A stretch of DNA of 64,000 bases from Sinotaia quadrata (taxonomy: Eukaryota > Mollusca > Gastropoda > Architaenioglossa > Viviparidae): NCBI GenBank assembly GCA_028829895.1, contig JALGAQ010000009.1, positions 3,348,001 to 3,412,000 on the forward strand. The letters are read 5' to 3'. The notes under the pieces were generated by a model. The model did no database searches. It was not told where the DNA came from and saw nothing but the letters and a program-made list of their open reading frames with translations. A program made the position numbers and the translations under genes. Below are positions 35,060 to 45,823 of this stretch, one piece after another; the first letter of the stretch is position 1, and each line of letters opens with the position of its first letter.

Positions 35060-35450
35060 TCTTTATGACTCTATTGTCGGGTGCAGAAAAGAAGCCTGAG
35101 AAAACTCCTCGGCATTTTCTGGATGTATCGCAAATCGAACGATTGTATTCTTTCCCAATATCAGCGATAGGTGCACCATCACGAACCAATTCTTGCCACC
35201 ATAAAGAGACGAAAACTACAATGGCTCGGTCATACAACTCGCCACGATACCCTTTCAAAAACTGTTCTTCAAGGAACAGTGGAGGGGGGTCGAAGACGAG
35301 GAGGACACAGGAAAAGCTGGATGGACAGCATAAAGGACTGAATACACATGAGCATGTTTGATTTGCTGCAGACTAATGAAGACAGAGAAGTTTGGAGAAG
35401 TGTCATTACCTTCTCAAGTTCCATTTCCCCTACGATCGTTCAGAAGAAGA
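35060..35450 (+). mobile_element. Non-LTR retrotransposon C-terminal relic, another family
   Basis: A + frame reads RRKLQWLGHTTRHDTLSKTV, then LQGTVEGGRRRGGHRKSWMD, SIKD, a stop, and MSMFDLLQTNEDREVW. The GGRRRGRxRKxWxDNIKEW signature is typical of one widespread invertebrate non-LTR lineage. Only the terminal ~130 codons remain. Confidence 0.7.
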
Positions 35451-36195
35451 AGAAATGGTGGCCACATATTGTGTAATCGCACCTATAAGATGTGTGCAAC
35501 CGCTTCTTATTGTGCTAAATAGCATTTTTGTTTGATCTTCACCTGTCTGACTTGACAGATTAGGCCGCGTGTAGGTATAGTGGAACGGTATGGTCTGCAG
35601 TTTTCTTATTAGTTCGACAAAAGTTGTCTGGATGCGGATCACTAGGATCCCAAGTGAACATCACTCACCATGCGGACCAATAATCCACCAGTTTTTTGTG
35701 ATTGCTTACCATTTCTTTCACCATGGAATCGACATTCACTGGTCGCAATAGTTTGTGGTCCGCCTATATCCCTCAAACCAAACTTTTTCAAGTAGATTGA
35801 TTTTATCTCATGGTTATTATCAAAACTCGATCGTTACTGAGTTGGGTACGTGTTCTGTTAATCTATTTGAACTTGCGGGATTCGTGGTGTCAATAGACCG
35901 ATCTACACTACTGTTTCATTAGTTTCGTTTGTTTGCGCCATTTAACCATGCTTTGTTTAATACGTGAACAATAATCATGTCTCAAGAAACAAGTGTAGCG
36001 CCCAGCAAATCAAGGTGCATATATATTCAAGGACAGTCTCAATACTTTACATTTTTCCTGCATATATACTATTCTAAATCTGCTTGAATACGAGGTTTTA
36101 CATGTTGTCCAAACCAGAGCTGGAGAATGTCTTAAGGAACTTCATCTCGAGTCTTCGATCGAGCGATCTAGCTCAGAGACAGTTTTTGAAAGATT
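35451..36195. other. EXT1 intron sequence, nothing recognised
   Basis: No supported feature in about 750 bp. Confidence 0.4.
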
Positions 36196-37200
36196 GTGAT
36201 CTTTTGCGAGAACATGAAATCAGGAAAGGGATTACGTTTGCTCATAGTCATTGAAAGGGTAGATATGGTGCTATTGATAGCCAGGGCAATTTTTTCCTGG
36301 ATTCACGATAATCAAAATCTCCTTCTCAATCTCAGAGGTAAATCCAACCTGTTCGCAGCTCAACTAGCCTTCTCCAACAGTTCAACCCTCACAGATAACA
36401 AATGTTGCTCCGTGGTCTGTATCATCAGACCCCCCACAGAGGCGGAAATCCAAAAGGTGATCCAAGTCCTAAAGCGACACAAGGCGTCTGGTCCGGATGA
36501 ACTTCCGCCGGCCTTATTTAAATATGGAGGAGTCGCCCTAGTTCGGGATTTGGTCTGTATTTTCAAAACTATTTGGCAGTCAGAAAAAGTCCCATCAACC
36601 TGGTGCGAATCAATCATCACCCCCATCTTCAAAAAAGGTTCACGCAGCGAATTCTCCAATTATCGTGGAATAAGTTTGGTTCCAGTAGCTTCAAAGTTGT
36701 TAGCTTCAATCCTACTCCATAGATTGGCCAAACCGCGCGAAGAGCAAACCAGAGAGGAACAAGCCGGTTTTCGACCCGGTCGTGGATGCATTGACCAGAT
36801 CTTCACCTTACGCCAGCTACTTGAACAGCGCCATATTTACCGAATACCTACCATTATAGTATTTTCAGACCTCCGTGCGGCCTTCGATTCTGTCGATAGG
36901 TGTGCGCTATGGCAATGTTTGTACCGGTATGGAGTACCCGAGAAGTATATTTCCATCCTTAAAGCAATGTACCATGAAATCTCGGCACGAGTTAGGGCGT
37001 ATAATCGTCTGTCGAAGCCTTTCTCTGTCTCAAGCGGAGTTGGGCAAGACTGCCCTATCTCTCCATTGCTGTTCAACTTTGTCATCGATGATGTCCTCCA
37101 AAAAGCGCTTCAAGGTCTTCAAAACTGTGATGTTGAGCTAGCCCCTCATAACAGAGTATCTGATTTAGAATATGCCGATGACATCGTTCTACTCGAGTAG
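36196..37200 (+). pseudogene. SR2-like reverse transcriptase, long open part
   Basis: 334 codons, of which those from about 36415 are element-derived. Motifs in order: IRPPTEAEIQKVIQVLKRHK, ASGPDELPPALF, SWCES-like (TWCESIITPIFKKGSR), SNYRGISLVPV, QAGFRPGRGCIDQIFTLRQL, VFSDLRAAFDSVDR, GVPEKYISILKAMY, GQDCPISPLLFNFVI and LEYADDIVLLE with an intact YADD box. A TAG follows directly at 37198. The continuation is at 37225-37902: FGPAKCKVLMQDW, FVYLGSCVTRGGDIGTEVDL, LLYGCEAWPL, CLRSIAHIQWQH. One stop and the 37751 insertion inactivate it. It is the best-preserved SR2-like RT in the window. Confidence 0.88.
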
Positions 37201-38158
37201 AATCCACGGGCGTTTCAGACTGTCTTGGACCGTTTAGCGACTGAAGCATCTCGGTATGGAATGTATTTTGGACCGGCCAAATGTAAGGTCCTTATGCAAG
37301 ACTGGCAAGAGCCTGTGCCGGTACTCACACTAAACGATGTTCCGCTCGAAATCGTTGACCACTTTGTTTATTTGGGGAGTTGCGTTACCAGAGGTGGAGA
37401 TATCGGTACTGAGGTTGACCTCCGGATAGCAAAAGCTAGATTGGTGTTTGTTAACCTCAGGCATCTTTGGTGTAGACGCGACATAAGTCTTGTCTTGAAA
37501 GGCAGAGTCTACCGCACTACTGTACGTGCTGTGTTGCTCTATGGATGCGAAGCTTGGCCACTTCGCGCGGAAGATGATGGCCACCTCTCGGGGTTCGAAA
37601 CCCGCTGTCTCCGAAGCATTGCTCACATTCAATGGCAACACCTTGTGAATAATGATGAGGTACGACGTCGTGTGCTAGGGCCAGATAGCCGACCCCTAAG
37701 CGAAATCATTTCACTTCACCGACTTCGCTGGCTGGTGCACGTTCTCCGTATTTTTTATATTTTTTTGTTACAAAATATATTTGATTACAAGGGAAGGGAG
37801 GGCCCATGGTCAAAGACCCGTTGTAATAAACTCAACACACATACAATACCAAATACACACATGGAGAATTGTAAATGGACTTGTTTGACATGTTCTCCGT
37901 AGGCCTTCCGATTGCTTACCTCAACGTGCCTTACTAGCTCTCCCTGGACCCGACTGGAAGAAACAACGAGGCGGTCAACCCATGACTTGGAGGCGAGGCA
38001 TGAAGAATCTAACGAGAAATCTAGCTCGTTTTGGCTTTTTTCGATTGCCAGGATGGGACCGGAAGACAGATGAGGCAGTTCCTATTTCTGTACATGATTT
38101 GTTTGGCGCCAGGCCTTTTTCTGCAGGACAGCGTAGAAAAATAATAATAAAATAAAAA
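36330..38158 (+). mobile_element. SR2-like (RTE-clade) retrotransposon, 5'-truncated, in EXT1 intron
   Basis: It covers the reverse transcriptase and 3' end of the SR2-like family. The 3' end has TGTACATGATTTG, GGCGCCAGGCC and GCAGGACAGCG, then an A-rich tail (GAAAAATAATAATAAAATAAA), so the terminus is complete. A 141-bp Jockey-like fragment (37751-37891) interrupts the C-terminal part. It is in the same orientation as EXT1. Confidence 0.88.
37751..37891 (-). mobile_element. 5'-truncated Jockey-like LINE fragment with target duplication
   Basis: The 141-bp insert is flanked by GTTCTCCGTA at 37741-37750 and 37892-37901. The duplication may extend to 13 bp with one mismatch. On the minus strand it reads GGGTCTTTGACCAT and a TTGTAATC...TTTGTAACAAAAAAATATAAAAAA end, matching the 3' region of the Jockey-like copies (GGGGTCTTTGACCATAAGAT at about 50310). 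This is a classic target-primed, 5'-truncated insertion. Confidence 0.85.
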
Positions 38159-39270
38159 AATGCGTGATCTGAATCTAGATTGGTCGACCAGTAAGAGCGG
38201 CACTCTTACGCACATTCTCGCCACCTATAACTAATGGCTATATGGTCGATTTGAGACGATAATTGTGCCGAGGAAGGAGAGTGACACGTAGCTTAGTGGC
38301 TGAAGTTCGTGCTGATTAGGTAAAGATTATTGTCTGCACACAATTGGAGCAGTCTCTCTCCATTGTCTGAACGACAGCTGTTGAGGTCCAATCGACCTGC
38401 GAAGTGGGCTTCGCTCGATGATCGGTGACCGACTTGGGCCTTCCTGTATCCTGCGAGGATTACAACATCCGACTTATGAAGTTTATGGAGAAGCTCGTAC
38501 AGTTGTTTATAGAAGATTTCCTTGGTTGCATCTGGGCTGCAATCAGTGGGAGCGTAGGCGGCAACGGCAAAAAGTGTGCGGGTGTTGCTGCTTGCTCGAT
38601 TAGTTCTGCACGAACCTTTAATTCTTACTGCGCACAATCGACAGTTGACCGGAAACCAGTCTAACAGGGCGGCTTCAGCCCTTGCGCTTAGTACTGTACC
38701 AACACCTGCTTGACCAGAAGAAGATACTTCGGGGTCTCCGGAATGGCGCAGATAAAATCTCACATCAGTATTTGTAGCCGACACTAATTAACTAATTCGT
38801 GCTGAGTCTTGAATACGTGTTTTCTGAAGACTGCAAATATCGATTGCAAGAGTTTCCAGTGTGCGGGTCAGACCTGCTTGTTGAGGAGCTCGCATTAGTG
38901 TACGAACGTTATAAGTAGCCAGCTTGAAAGACATACACGGTTAAAGAGAGTGGCTTATTTGTTCTGTGGGAGATACCTTACAATGAGTTTGAGTCAAGGC
39001 TTTATTTGAACGAGAATTAAGGTGAGAGGGTTCATCAGTGACAGTGCCTGGGTCAGCAGCGTTGATGTTAGAGGAGGGGAAAGTATATAAGGAGCAAGTA
39101 ATATTTTGAGTGGCAGGAAAAACATCCAGATGGAAGGTGATGTGTTGATTTGTAGCGTGACGAGATTGTGATTGTTGAGTGCATGCGGAATATGGCAGTT
39201 TTGTAAAATCCGTAGTACCATGGTCTGATTAAGGTGTGATACTGTCCGGTTGCCCTGACGAGATATGAGA
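38159..39270 (-). mobile_element. SR2-like element, 5' half with endonuclease
   Basis: On the minus strand: untranslated sequence (39270-38940), then SFKLATYNVRTLMRAPQQAG, LAIDICSLQKTRIQD (endonuclease start, E replaced by K in the ALQETR-type motif), a stop, and 38784-38293: GVGTVLSARAEAALLDWFP, FAVAAYAPTDCS, VVILAGYRKAQVGHR (counterpart of GDFNAQVG, with D and N lost) and DNGERLLQLCADNNLYLI. Key catalytic residues are replaced, so it is a decayed copy. It abuts the A-rich tail of the + copy at 38158, giving an inverted pair. Confidence 0.82.
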
Positions 39271-39577
39271 TGGTTTAGGGGTCCTCATCCAGAGTCTTTG
39301 TTCTTTGAACTAATTCGCAAGGCAGCAGAGTGAAGTATAGATTTCACTATCCAGCGGGAGCAGGCCGGTGGCCAATAAAGGCTCATACGCTTTTTTGTAT
39401 GCCGTTGAACTATTGAGGATGCCCAATGCATCCGCCTTGCTGTTGGAAACCGGTGAGCAAGAACAATTGTTCATACGCCTTTCGGAGTGATTTGATTCTC
39501 CTAGATGTCCATCACATTTCGAGCCTGGTTGAGGCGAAATAGCGCCGTTCCCCATTTGGTTTAGAATCGTGGTTTAA
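39271..39577 (+). repeat. SR2-like 5' module, left part (split by Penelope-like element)
   Basis: Homologous to 16985-17290. The module continues at 40922-41130 after the Penelope-like insertion. The 16985-17490 copy shows the uninterrupted arrangement. Confidence 0.65.
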
Positions 39578-39745
39578 TAGAAAACAACGAAATTAGCAGT
39601 ACACAATTATATTCAGCTACTCTTCCTCATATCTAAACTTAGCACAGGTTATTATCGTCGCGTGTTCTGAAAACATGACCGTAACATAACATTGTTCGTT
39701 ATAAACTGGCAAGTGTTAGTTGGGGAATTGATCTCGTTGTCTGAA

Positions 39746-40078
39746 TCATGAGTCACATGACACAGCGGTTTGATTTGCTATCAGTCGAAACAAAGTCCAG
39801 GGAAGTTGGATCATGTGAATCAGTCTGTTCTGGCAACAGAGGGAAGGTGATCGATGTTTGATTACAATGGTCTCTGTGATTGACAGAATTTTGCACCTCA
39901 TACCTTTTGGATAGTGGATCGGCACTCGGTATATGACGTTGAAAGCATCCTTTCTCGAGATTTTATTATCCGTTTCAACCAAGTGTGTGGGTATCGCACT
40001 ATTGATTGACACCAGATCCAAGCCAGGCTGGTTGATGCTCTTTTGTTCCCTTAGATAGACGGCTCGTCGTGCAAGCAA
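39746..40078 (-). pseudogene. Penelope-like GIY-YIG endonuclease remnant
   Basis: The 110-codon frame includes FNVIYRVPIHYPKGMRCKIL, ITETIVIKHRSPSLCCQN and HMIQLPW. The pattern (EAxxIKxxxPxLCxQ...LPW) is the C-terminal end of Penelope-type GIY-YIG domains. The GIY-YIG core itself is not recognisable. It directly follows the linker on the minus strand. Confidence 0.7.
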
Positions 40079-40219
40079 TATATTCCGCTACGCAACAGCA
40101 GGAAAATGAGTAAATCACCATGGATTGGTCGAGGACCGGTATCTTACCCTTGAGGTTAGTAGATATGATCGGCCTGGTTGTAAACCAGCTACGGAGTGCG
40201 GCGGATGGAACAGTTCTAC

Positions 40220-40798
40220 TTAAAGACCTGTATAGTCTGCGATTGATAGTTCTGTCCCCAAGTCACTCTTCAATTGGAGATTATGGTACACTGGTTTACT
40301 TTCGACCGTTGCTACTTCTTCCTTTTGTGTTCTGCCAGTCATGTTTCTGGAGATGAAACCTTCTGGAAAGCCGTTTTCCCGTAGAACATTTTTAACAAAT
40401 AAAAGTTCTTGTTGTAAGGTATCATCCGAGCAGGTTTTTCTTGCTCTTGATGCGAGACATTTAACTAATTTTCGCTTCTGTTTCAATGACACTAAGCTTT
40501 AATAGTTTATATACTGCTCTGTCTATGTGGTCTTGCTGTAGACCGTCCTCTTCAGCGCGCCATCTTCACGTCTTCGTAGACCCACGTCTAAGAAGTGAAA
40601 CTTGCCATTTGACTCCGATTCTGAGGTGTATATGATAGCTTCATGTGCTTTGTTACATATATTGATAGTAGACGATAAGTTAGCTGTGTTTGGTAGGATG
40701 ACAAAGATATAATCCACATATCGTCGATAAAGATGCATCTGTCCTAACTCATTTTGGAGTCGTTTTTCCCGTTTGCCCATGAACATGAGAATGAACAT
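40220..40798 (-). pseudogene. Penelope-like reverse transcriptase and linker, broken
   Basis: 40798-40523 reads LYRRYVDYIFVILPN, where the catalytic YVDD has become YVDY, followed by IYTSESESNGKFHFLDVGLR and RREDGALKRTVYSKTT. The FLDV...REDG...VYxKxT block is diagnostic of Penelope RTs. 40492-40220 reads LVKCLASRARKTCSDDTLQQ then LLFVKNVLRENGFPEGFI, the basic linker. Frames are separated by one shift near 40510. The loss of an active-site Asp and the truncation before it show it is dead. Confidence 0.88.
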
Positions 40799-40921
40799 GC
40801 GAAGATAATAACCTGTGCTACGTTTAGAACTGAGTAAGAGTAGCTGAATACACTTGTGTGCTTCTAATTTCGTTGTTCTCTATTGAGATATAATGGGAAT
40901 TCGTCAACAATCATGGTTCAA

Positions 40922-41130
40922 CATCTCCTCTTGGTGAGCTGTCAGTGTCTCACCAACCCGGTTATAGTCCTGGACACCTGCTTTCGACCTTTTGCATTTT
41001 GTGCTAACGCCTACTCGACGTGAGGGTAACAAGTAAGACTTCTGTAGAAACGCATGTCGTATGAGGGTTTTTAAGAGGCATTTACGGGTAATTACCCATC
41101 TTCGGCAATGCAGGAGCATTTTGACTGATT
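40922..41130 (+). repeat. SR2-like 5' module, right part
   Basis: Continues the module of 39271-39577; matches 17290-17490 (GAGCTGTCAGTGTCTCAC, then a CATTTTGTG block). Confidence 0.65.
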
Positions 41131-41338
41131 TAGCTTGTCACCTGATATATTTAGCTAGTTTTTCCTATCTTGTTCCTTAGGGGTTTCTACTAGTTGTCTT
41201 CAACTTTGTCAGCTGGATGATGTAAATACTTTTGTTTGTTATGAAAATGAAGCGGACTTCTCCTAACGCTGATCCGAACGTTCATCGTCTTCTCCTTTTT
41301 TTCTAACCTACTTGACTTGTTTCGCGTTTCCTGATCAG

Positions 41339-41505
41339 CTGAACTTTGGCTTTACTGTGTGGCAAGAATTTCCACATCGGCTCGTTGGTTTCCAGACGGC
41401 TGGGCATTCTTGGAATTCTTCAAGTGGGTTATGGCAGTTTGATGACCTATCATCGTCTTCAACTTCCTATTCAATGGTACTTTTGAATGCGGCTTTCTAC
41501 CATCG
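41339..41505 (+). CDS. EXT1: EXT1 exon (GT64 domain), last recognised
   Basis: 167 bp, acceptor CGCGTTTCCTGATCAG, donor GTAAGC. It reads LNFGFTVWQEFPHRLVGF, then WNSSSGLWQFDDLSS and SYSMVLLNAAFYHR. It matches EVDFAFTVWQSFPERIVGY...[23 protein letters not shown], the acceptor-binding half of GT64. The exon starts in phase 0, directly joining the VEQ end of the previous exon, and ends in phase 2 inside the residue after YH, as human exon 9 does. The remaining ~110 C-terminal residues (YLYSHYLP...CEDILMN region) were not found in the next 22 kb. They may lie beyond the window or in the gap at 51081. Confidence 0.95.
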
Positions 41506-41884
41506 GTAAGCCTATCCTTCATTTGTGTTCTACTGCATTTTCTTTCGTTCATAGTTGATCTTTAGGTCCATAGTAGAAGGTTATTTAGGCGTGTTGTGAT
41601 GACGATGTATAGCTTTAAAAATAATCTTTTTCAGCACGGTATTTTTGTCCAGCCTATTATATTGGGAACTTATTTTTACTTTTATTCTGTTTCCTATTCA
41701 TAGATATCTCAGCCTCAATGATGTTTTACACTGCTGTTATCCATACTTTACGATCTGTAACTAATTCTAAGCAGGTGACCCCGTCGGTAATCCAGCAATA
41801 ATTAACATGAACCACATGTAGTTACATACTGTTGGGGTCGCTTTTTACAGAGTTCAACCAGGTTTTCAGCTGACAGTGCACTGA

Positions 41885-41886
<2 letters not shown>
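41506..41886. other. Intron sequence after last EXT1 exon, nothing recognised
   Basis: AT-rich, no supported gene. An open stretch at about 41702-41777 between AG and GT dinucleotides is out of phase with EXT1. Confidence 0.4.

Positions 41887-41951
<65 letters not shown>
41887..41951. repeat. (AT)n microsatellite at LINE tail
   Basis: About 65 bp of alternating AT exactly at the 3' end of the minus-strand SR2-like element, so it grew from the element tail. Confidence 0.95.
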
Positions 41952-41953
<2 letters not shown>

Positions 41954-42977
41954 GCCGTCCTGTAAAAACAGGCCTGGCGCCAGGCAAATCATGTACATAA
42001 GAACAATTAAAATGAAAAGACCAACAAAAATGGGGAAAATTGGGTACAAATTTTTATCAATGTTTTTTGTTTGTTTTTGTATTTTTTATAGTTTTTATCT
42101 ACACGCCGATTTTTTGTGTGGGGGGTGGGGGGGAGAGAGGATCAGTCACAACACGTAGAACTGCAGATACGCCACTGATTTCTATTCTGCGCCATTTCTC
42201 CTAGAGTTTTTAGCCGTTGGGTCTCCTCGTTTTTTCGATCCCATCCTGTTAGTCGACAAGAGCCAATACGAGCTAGCTTGCTCGTCAGTTTCTTCATATC
42301 CCGCTGCCAAGTCATGGGTTGACCGCCACGTTGCTTCTTCCAGTCAGGTCCGTGAAGCGCCATTAAGGCACGTTGTGGTAAGCGGTAAGAGGGCATACGT
42401 AGGACATGCCCTATCCAAAGTAATCGGCGGAGTGAAATGATGTCGCTTAGTGGACGACTATCTGGCCCTAGCACACGGTGTCGCACCTCAACATTGCTCA
42501 CATGCTGTTGCCATTAGACACGAGCAATGCTTCGGAGACAGCGGTTTTCAAACACAGAAAGTCGGCGACTATCCTCCACGCGAAGCGGCCAAGTTTCGCA
42601 GCCATAGAGTAACACAGCGCGAACGGTCGTGCGGTAGACTCTGCCTTTCAAGGGAAGACTGATGTCACGTCTACGCCAAATATGCTTGAGGTTAACAAAC
42701 GCCAGCCTAGCTTTTGCTATTCGGAGGTCAACCTCGGTGCCGATATCTCCACCCGTGGTAACACAACTCCCCAAATAAACAAAGTGATCGACGATTTCGA
42801 GTGTGACATCATTGAGGGTGAGTACAGGCACAAGCCCATGCCAGTCTTGTATAAGGACCTTACACTTTGCCGGTCCGAAATACATTCCATACCGAGATGC
42901 TTCTGTCGCCAAACGGTCTAAAACAGTCTGAAGTGCCTGTGTATTGTCCCCAAGTAGAACGATGTCGTCAGGATACT

Positions 42978-43736
42978 CTAAATCAGATACTCTGTTATAC
43001 GGGGCCAGGTCAACGCCACAGTTCTGAAGACCTTGCAGCGCTTTCTGAAGGATGTCGTCGATGACAGGAATGGTGAGATAGGGCAGCCTTGCCTCACTCC
43101 GCTTGAGACGGAAAAAGGTTTCGAAAGACTATTATAGGCTCTAACTCGTGACGAGGTCTGAAGGTACAGTGGTTTAAGGATTGATATATACTTCTCGGGT
43201 ACTCCAAACCGGTACAAACATTGCCATAGAGCCGACCTGTCAACAGAGTTGAAGGCTGCGCTGATGTCTAGGAATGCTATGATAGTTGGTCTTCGGTAGC
43301 AATGGCGTCGTTCGAGTAGTTGGCGTAAGGTGAAGATCTGGTCAATGCATCCACGACCGGGATGAAAACCTGCTTTTTCCTCTCTGGTCTGCTCTTCGCG
43401 TGGCTTGATCAATCTACGAAGAAGGACTGAAGCTAACAACTTCGACGTTACCGGAACCAAACTTATTCCCCGACAATTAAAGCAATCGCTTCGTGAGCCC
43501 TTTTTGAAGATGTGAGTGATGATTGACTCGCACCAAGCTGATGGGACCTTTTCTGAGTGCCAAATAGTTTTGAAAATAGAAGTCAGGTCCCGAATTAGGG
43601 CGTCGCCGCCATCCTTAAATAGGGTTGGGGAGAGTTCATCTGGATCAGGAGCCTTGTGTCGCTTCATGACTTGTTTCACTTTTCGGATTTCCGTTTCTGT
43701 GGGGGGGATCCGATGATACGGACCACGAAGCAACAT
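42978..43736 (-). pseudogene. SR2-like reverse transcriptase, frameshifted
   Basis: 252 codons: IRKVKQVMKRHKAPDPDELS, SAWCESIITHIFKKGSR, CRGISLVPV, KAGFHPGRGCIDQIFTLRQL, AFLDISAAFNSVDR, GVPEKYISILKPLY, GVRQGCPISPF. After SPF a frameshift changes the end. In the other frame the catalytic box reads LEYPDDIVLLGD (A to P). The C-terminal part, 42912-42514, continues with FGPAKCKVLIQDW, FVYLGSCVTTGGDIGTEVDL, LLYGCETWPL. Inactive. Confidence 0.85.
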
Positions 43737-43832
43737 TTGCTGTCTGAGGTGGCTCAGCTGGCGGAGTAGGCCAGTTGAGTTGCGATTCGAAGTGCTCCGC
43801 CCAGCGTTCTAAGCGTCTGTCCTTGTTGTGTA

Positions 43833-44528
43833 TCAAAGTTCCGTCCGACTCATAGATCGTTTCACTCCGATCTTCCTAGAACCTGTTGTTTGGATCAGAT
43901 GGAAAAACTTACGTGTATTGCCCATAGCTGCAGCCTTTTCCATCTCCGTTGCCCGTTCGGACCACCAGGCCTCACGGTCCCTACGTACGCTTGCACTGAG
44001 AGCACGCTTAATGGCTTTGCGCGCGCTATCATGCTGATAGTCGACCGGGATCGCTCGGCGGGCGTCAAGGAGACGGAGAGAATTTGCGGAGAGCCATGGC
44101 CTTGCGGTTTGTTTTTTCAACCCACAGCTAAATAGACCGGCTTCATAAATCGCTCGTTGAGTTTGTGACCAGTGCATATCTATGTTGTCTGGTGCGTTAC
44201 GATCCAATTTTTTCGTAAGGACGTTTTGAAAACAGGTTAAGACAGCAGGATCGGAGAGTTTAGCTAAATCCAACCTGTTCGACTTATTCGTAGGTCGTCC
44301 ACCAAACCTAATTGAAAGCCTATCACAAACTAATGCGTGATCTGAATCTACGCTGGTCGACCAGTAAGATCGGCGCTCTTGCGCGCACCCTCGCCACCTA
44401 TAAATAATGGCTATATGATCGATTTGAGACCATGTCTGGACCGAGGAAGGGGAGCGCCACGTAGCTGAGTGACGCTTCGAATGCCTGAAGTTCGTGATGA
44501 TGAGGTTAAGATTATTGTCTGCGCACAA
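43833..44528 (-). pseudogene. SR2-like endonuclease end and linker
   Basis: 231 open codons: CADNNLNLIITNFRHSKRHS, ATWRSPSSVQTWSQIDHIAI, SYWSTSVDSDHALVCDRLSI. SQIDHI and SDHALV correspond to the DHI/SDH catalytic end of the APE domain, both intact. The rest (LLDARRAIPVDY, AWWSERATEMEKAAAMGNTR) is the linker before the RT. The frame stops at SRTEL, and RT similarity resumes in another frame at 43836-43645. Confidence 0.82.
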
Positions 44529-44859
44529 TTGAAGCAGTCTTTCCCCATTGTCTGAACGACAGCTGTTGAGGCCGAATCGACCTCCGAAGTGGGCTTCACT
44601 CGGTGATAGGTGACGGACTTGAGCATTCAGGTCTGTTGCGAGGATTACAATATCCGATTTATGAGGTTTCTGTAGAAGGTCGTGCAGTTGTTGATAGAAA
44701 GTATCTTTGATTGATCTTTGATTGACCTAGAGATCACAACAAAGAATCTTGGGAATTCTGAACAAGTGAGAAAGACAACTTGTGAGACTAATGGTTCAGT
44801 AATGCACAACGTTGACACGCTTGAAGCGATGGGCTGAACAATGTGAATTGTGTTTTAAC

Positions 44860-45745
44860 TGGCCCCCTGCAACTTTATCTTCTCAGAATACAGCAAACGT
44901 TTCTCAGTGATCTGTGTCAACAGACTTCCCCATGGAGGCGGAAATGGCTAAAGCAATTTAAGTCTTAAAACGCTGGAAAGCGCCTTGTTCAGATAAATTC
45001 TCTGTTCCATTTAAAGAGGGTGGAGTCACCTTGTTGCGTGTCCTAACGACTTTATGTTCAAACGCTTGGCACACGGAGCATGTTCCATCGTCTTGGAGCG
45101 AGTCTTTAATTACTCCCGTTTTCAAGAAAGGTCTACGGAAAGATTATATTAATTATCGGGGAATAAATCTGATTCCAATTGTGTCAAAGTTCCTGTCATC
45201 CATTATACTTCACAGATTAACCAGTACGCGTGAAATGCAAATCCATGAGGAACAAGCCAGCTTTCGGTCTAGTCGTGGTTGCATTGACCAAATCTGTGTG
45301 CGACGGTTGCTTGAATCTCGTCACATCTATCGAAGACCAACGATCATAGTGTCTCTGGACATCCATGCAGCCTTTAACTCCGTGGCAAAGTTTCTTCACT
45401 TTTGGTGTGCCTGAGAAGTACGTGTCACTCCTTAAAGCAATGTATTTTCAGACCTTTGCTGGTGTAGAAATTTATGTTCACCTTTCATCACGCTTCAATG
45501 TCTTCAGCGGAGTTAAACAAAGGTGCTTTATATCATCATTCCTGCTCATTTTCGTTATCGATGATGTCCTAACAAATGCATTGCAGGATCTTCCGAATTT
45601 AGGTGCTGAACTACTTCCTTTCACAAGATTGACCGACTTCGATTATGCTGTGGATATTGCTATAGTCGGTGACAACACACAAGCACTGCAATCAGCATTA
45701 GACCGTCTGACAAATGAGGTCGCTTGATACGGTACGTGCTTTAGT
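44860..45745 (+). mobile_element. Diverged SR2-like RT relic
   Basis: 45031-45414 reads EHVPSSWSESLITPVFKKGL, NYRGINLIPIVSKFLSS, ASFRSSRGCIDQI and IVSLDIHAAFNSV. 45365-45727 reads FGVPEKYVSLLKAMYFQT, GVKQRCFISSF and FDYAVDIAIVGDNTQALQSA, with YADD changed to YAVD. It is more divergent from the other copies than they are from each other, so it belongs to an older subfamily. It ends at the AC/AT microsatellite. Confidence 0.8.
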
Positions 45746-45760
45746 CTGCGCCAGGCGCTC

Positions 45761-45761
45761 G

Positions 45762-45823
<62 letters not shown>

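Larger units (their letters stand above)
39578..40908 (-). mobile_element. Penelope-like element, truncated, with inverted terminal repeats
   Basis: 1331 bp flanked by a 13-bp imperfect target duplication, AATCGTGGTTTAA (39565-39577) and AATCATGGTTCAA (40909-40921). Inverted arms of about 82 bp (39579-39660 and 40800-40881; AGAAAACAACGAAATTAG against AGAGAACAACGAAATTAG) face each other. Between them, on the minus strand, lie the end of a Penelope-type RT (40798-40523), the linker (40492-40220) and GIY-YIG endonuclease remnants (40078-39746). Penelope elements prime on nicked DNA and often carry terminal repeats in direct or inverted order around a 5'-truncated body, which fits. It lies in the last EXT1 intron of the window. 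Confidence 0.88.
41952..44712 (-). mobile_element. SR2-like retrotransposon, largest copy
   Basis: About 2.76 kb on the minus strand: second half of the endonuclease (44626-43833), RT (43736-42978), C-terminal region (42912-42142) and the 3' end with GTACATGATTTGCCTGGCGC, CAGGCCTG and a CCTGTTTTTACAGG stem-loop. Comparison with 36330-38158 shows the same 3' hairpins. It is truncated at the 5' end near 44712, next to the + copy that starts at about 44860. Confidence 0.88.

Noticed and set aside
41702..41777. Open stretch reading SMMFYTAVIHTLRSV, resembling the EXT1 FTAVIHAV block
   Set aside because: That block is already represented by the exon at 31526. Here it would come after GT64 motifs, and its frame does not match the phase-2 end of the exon at 41505; the in-phase frame has a stop.
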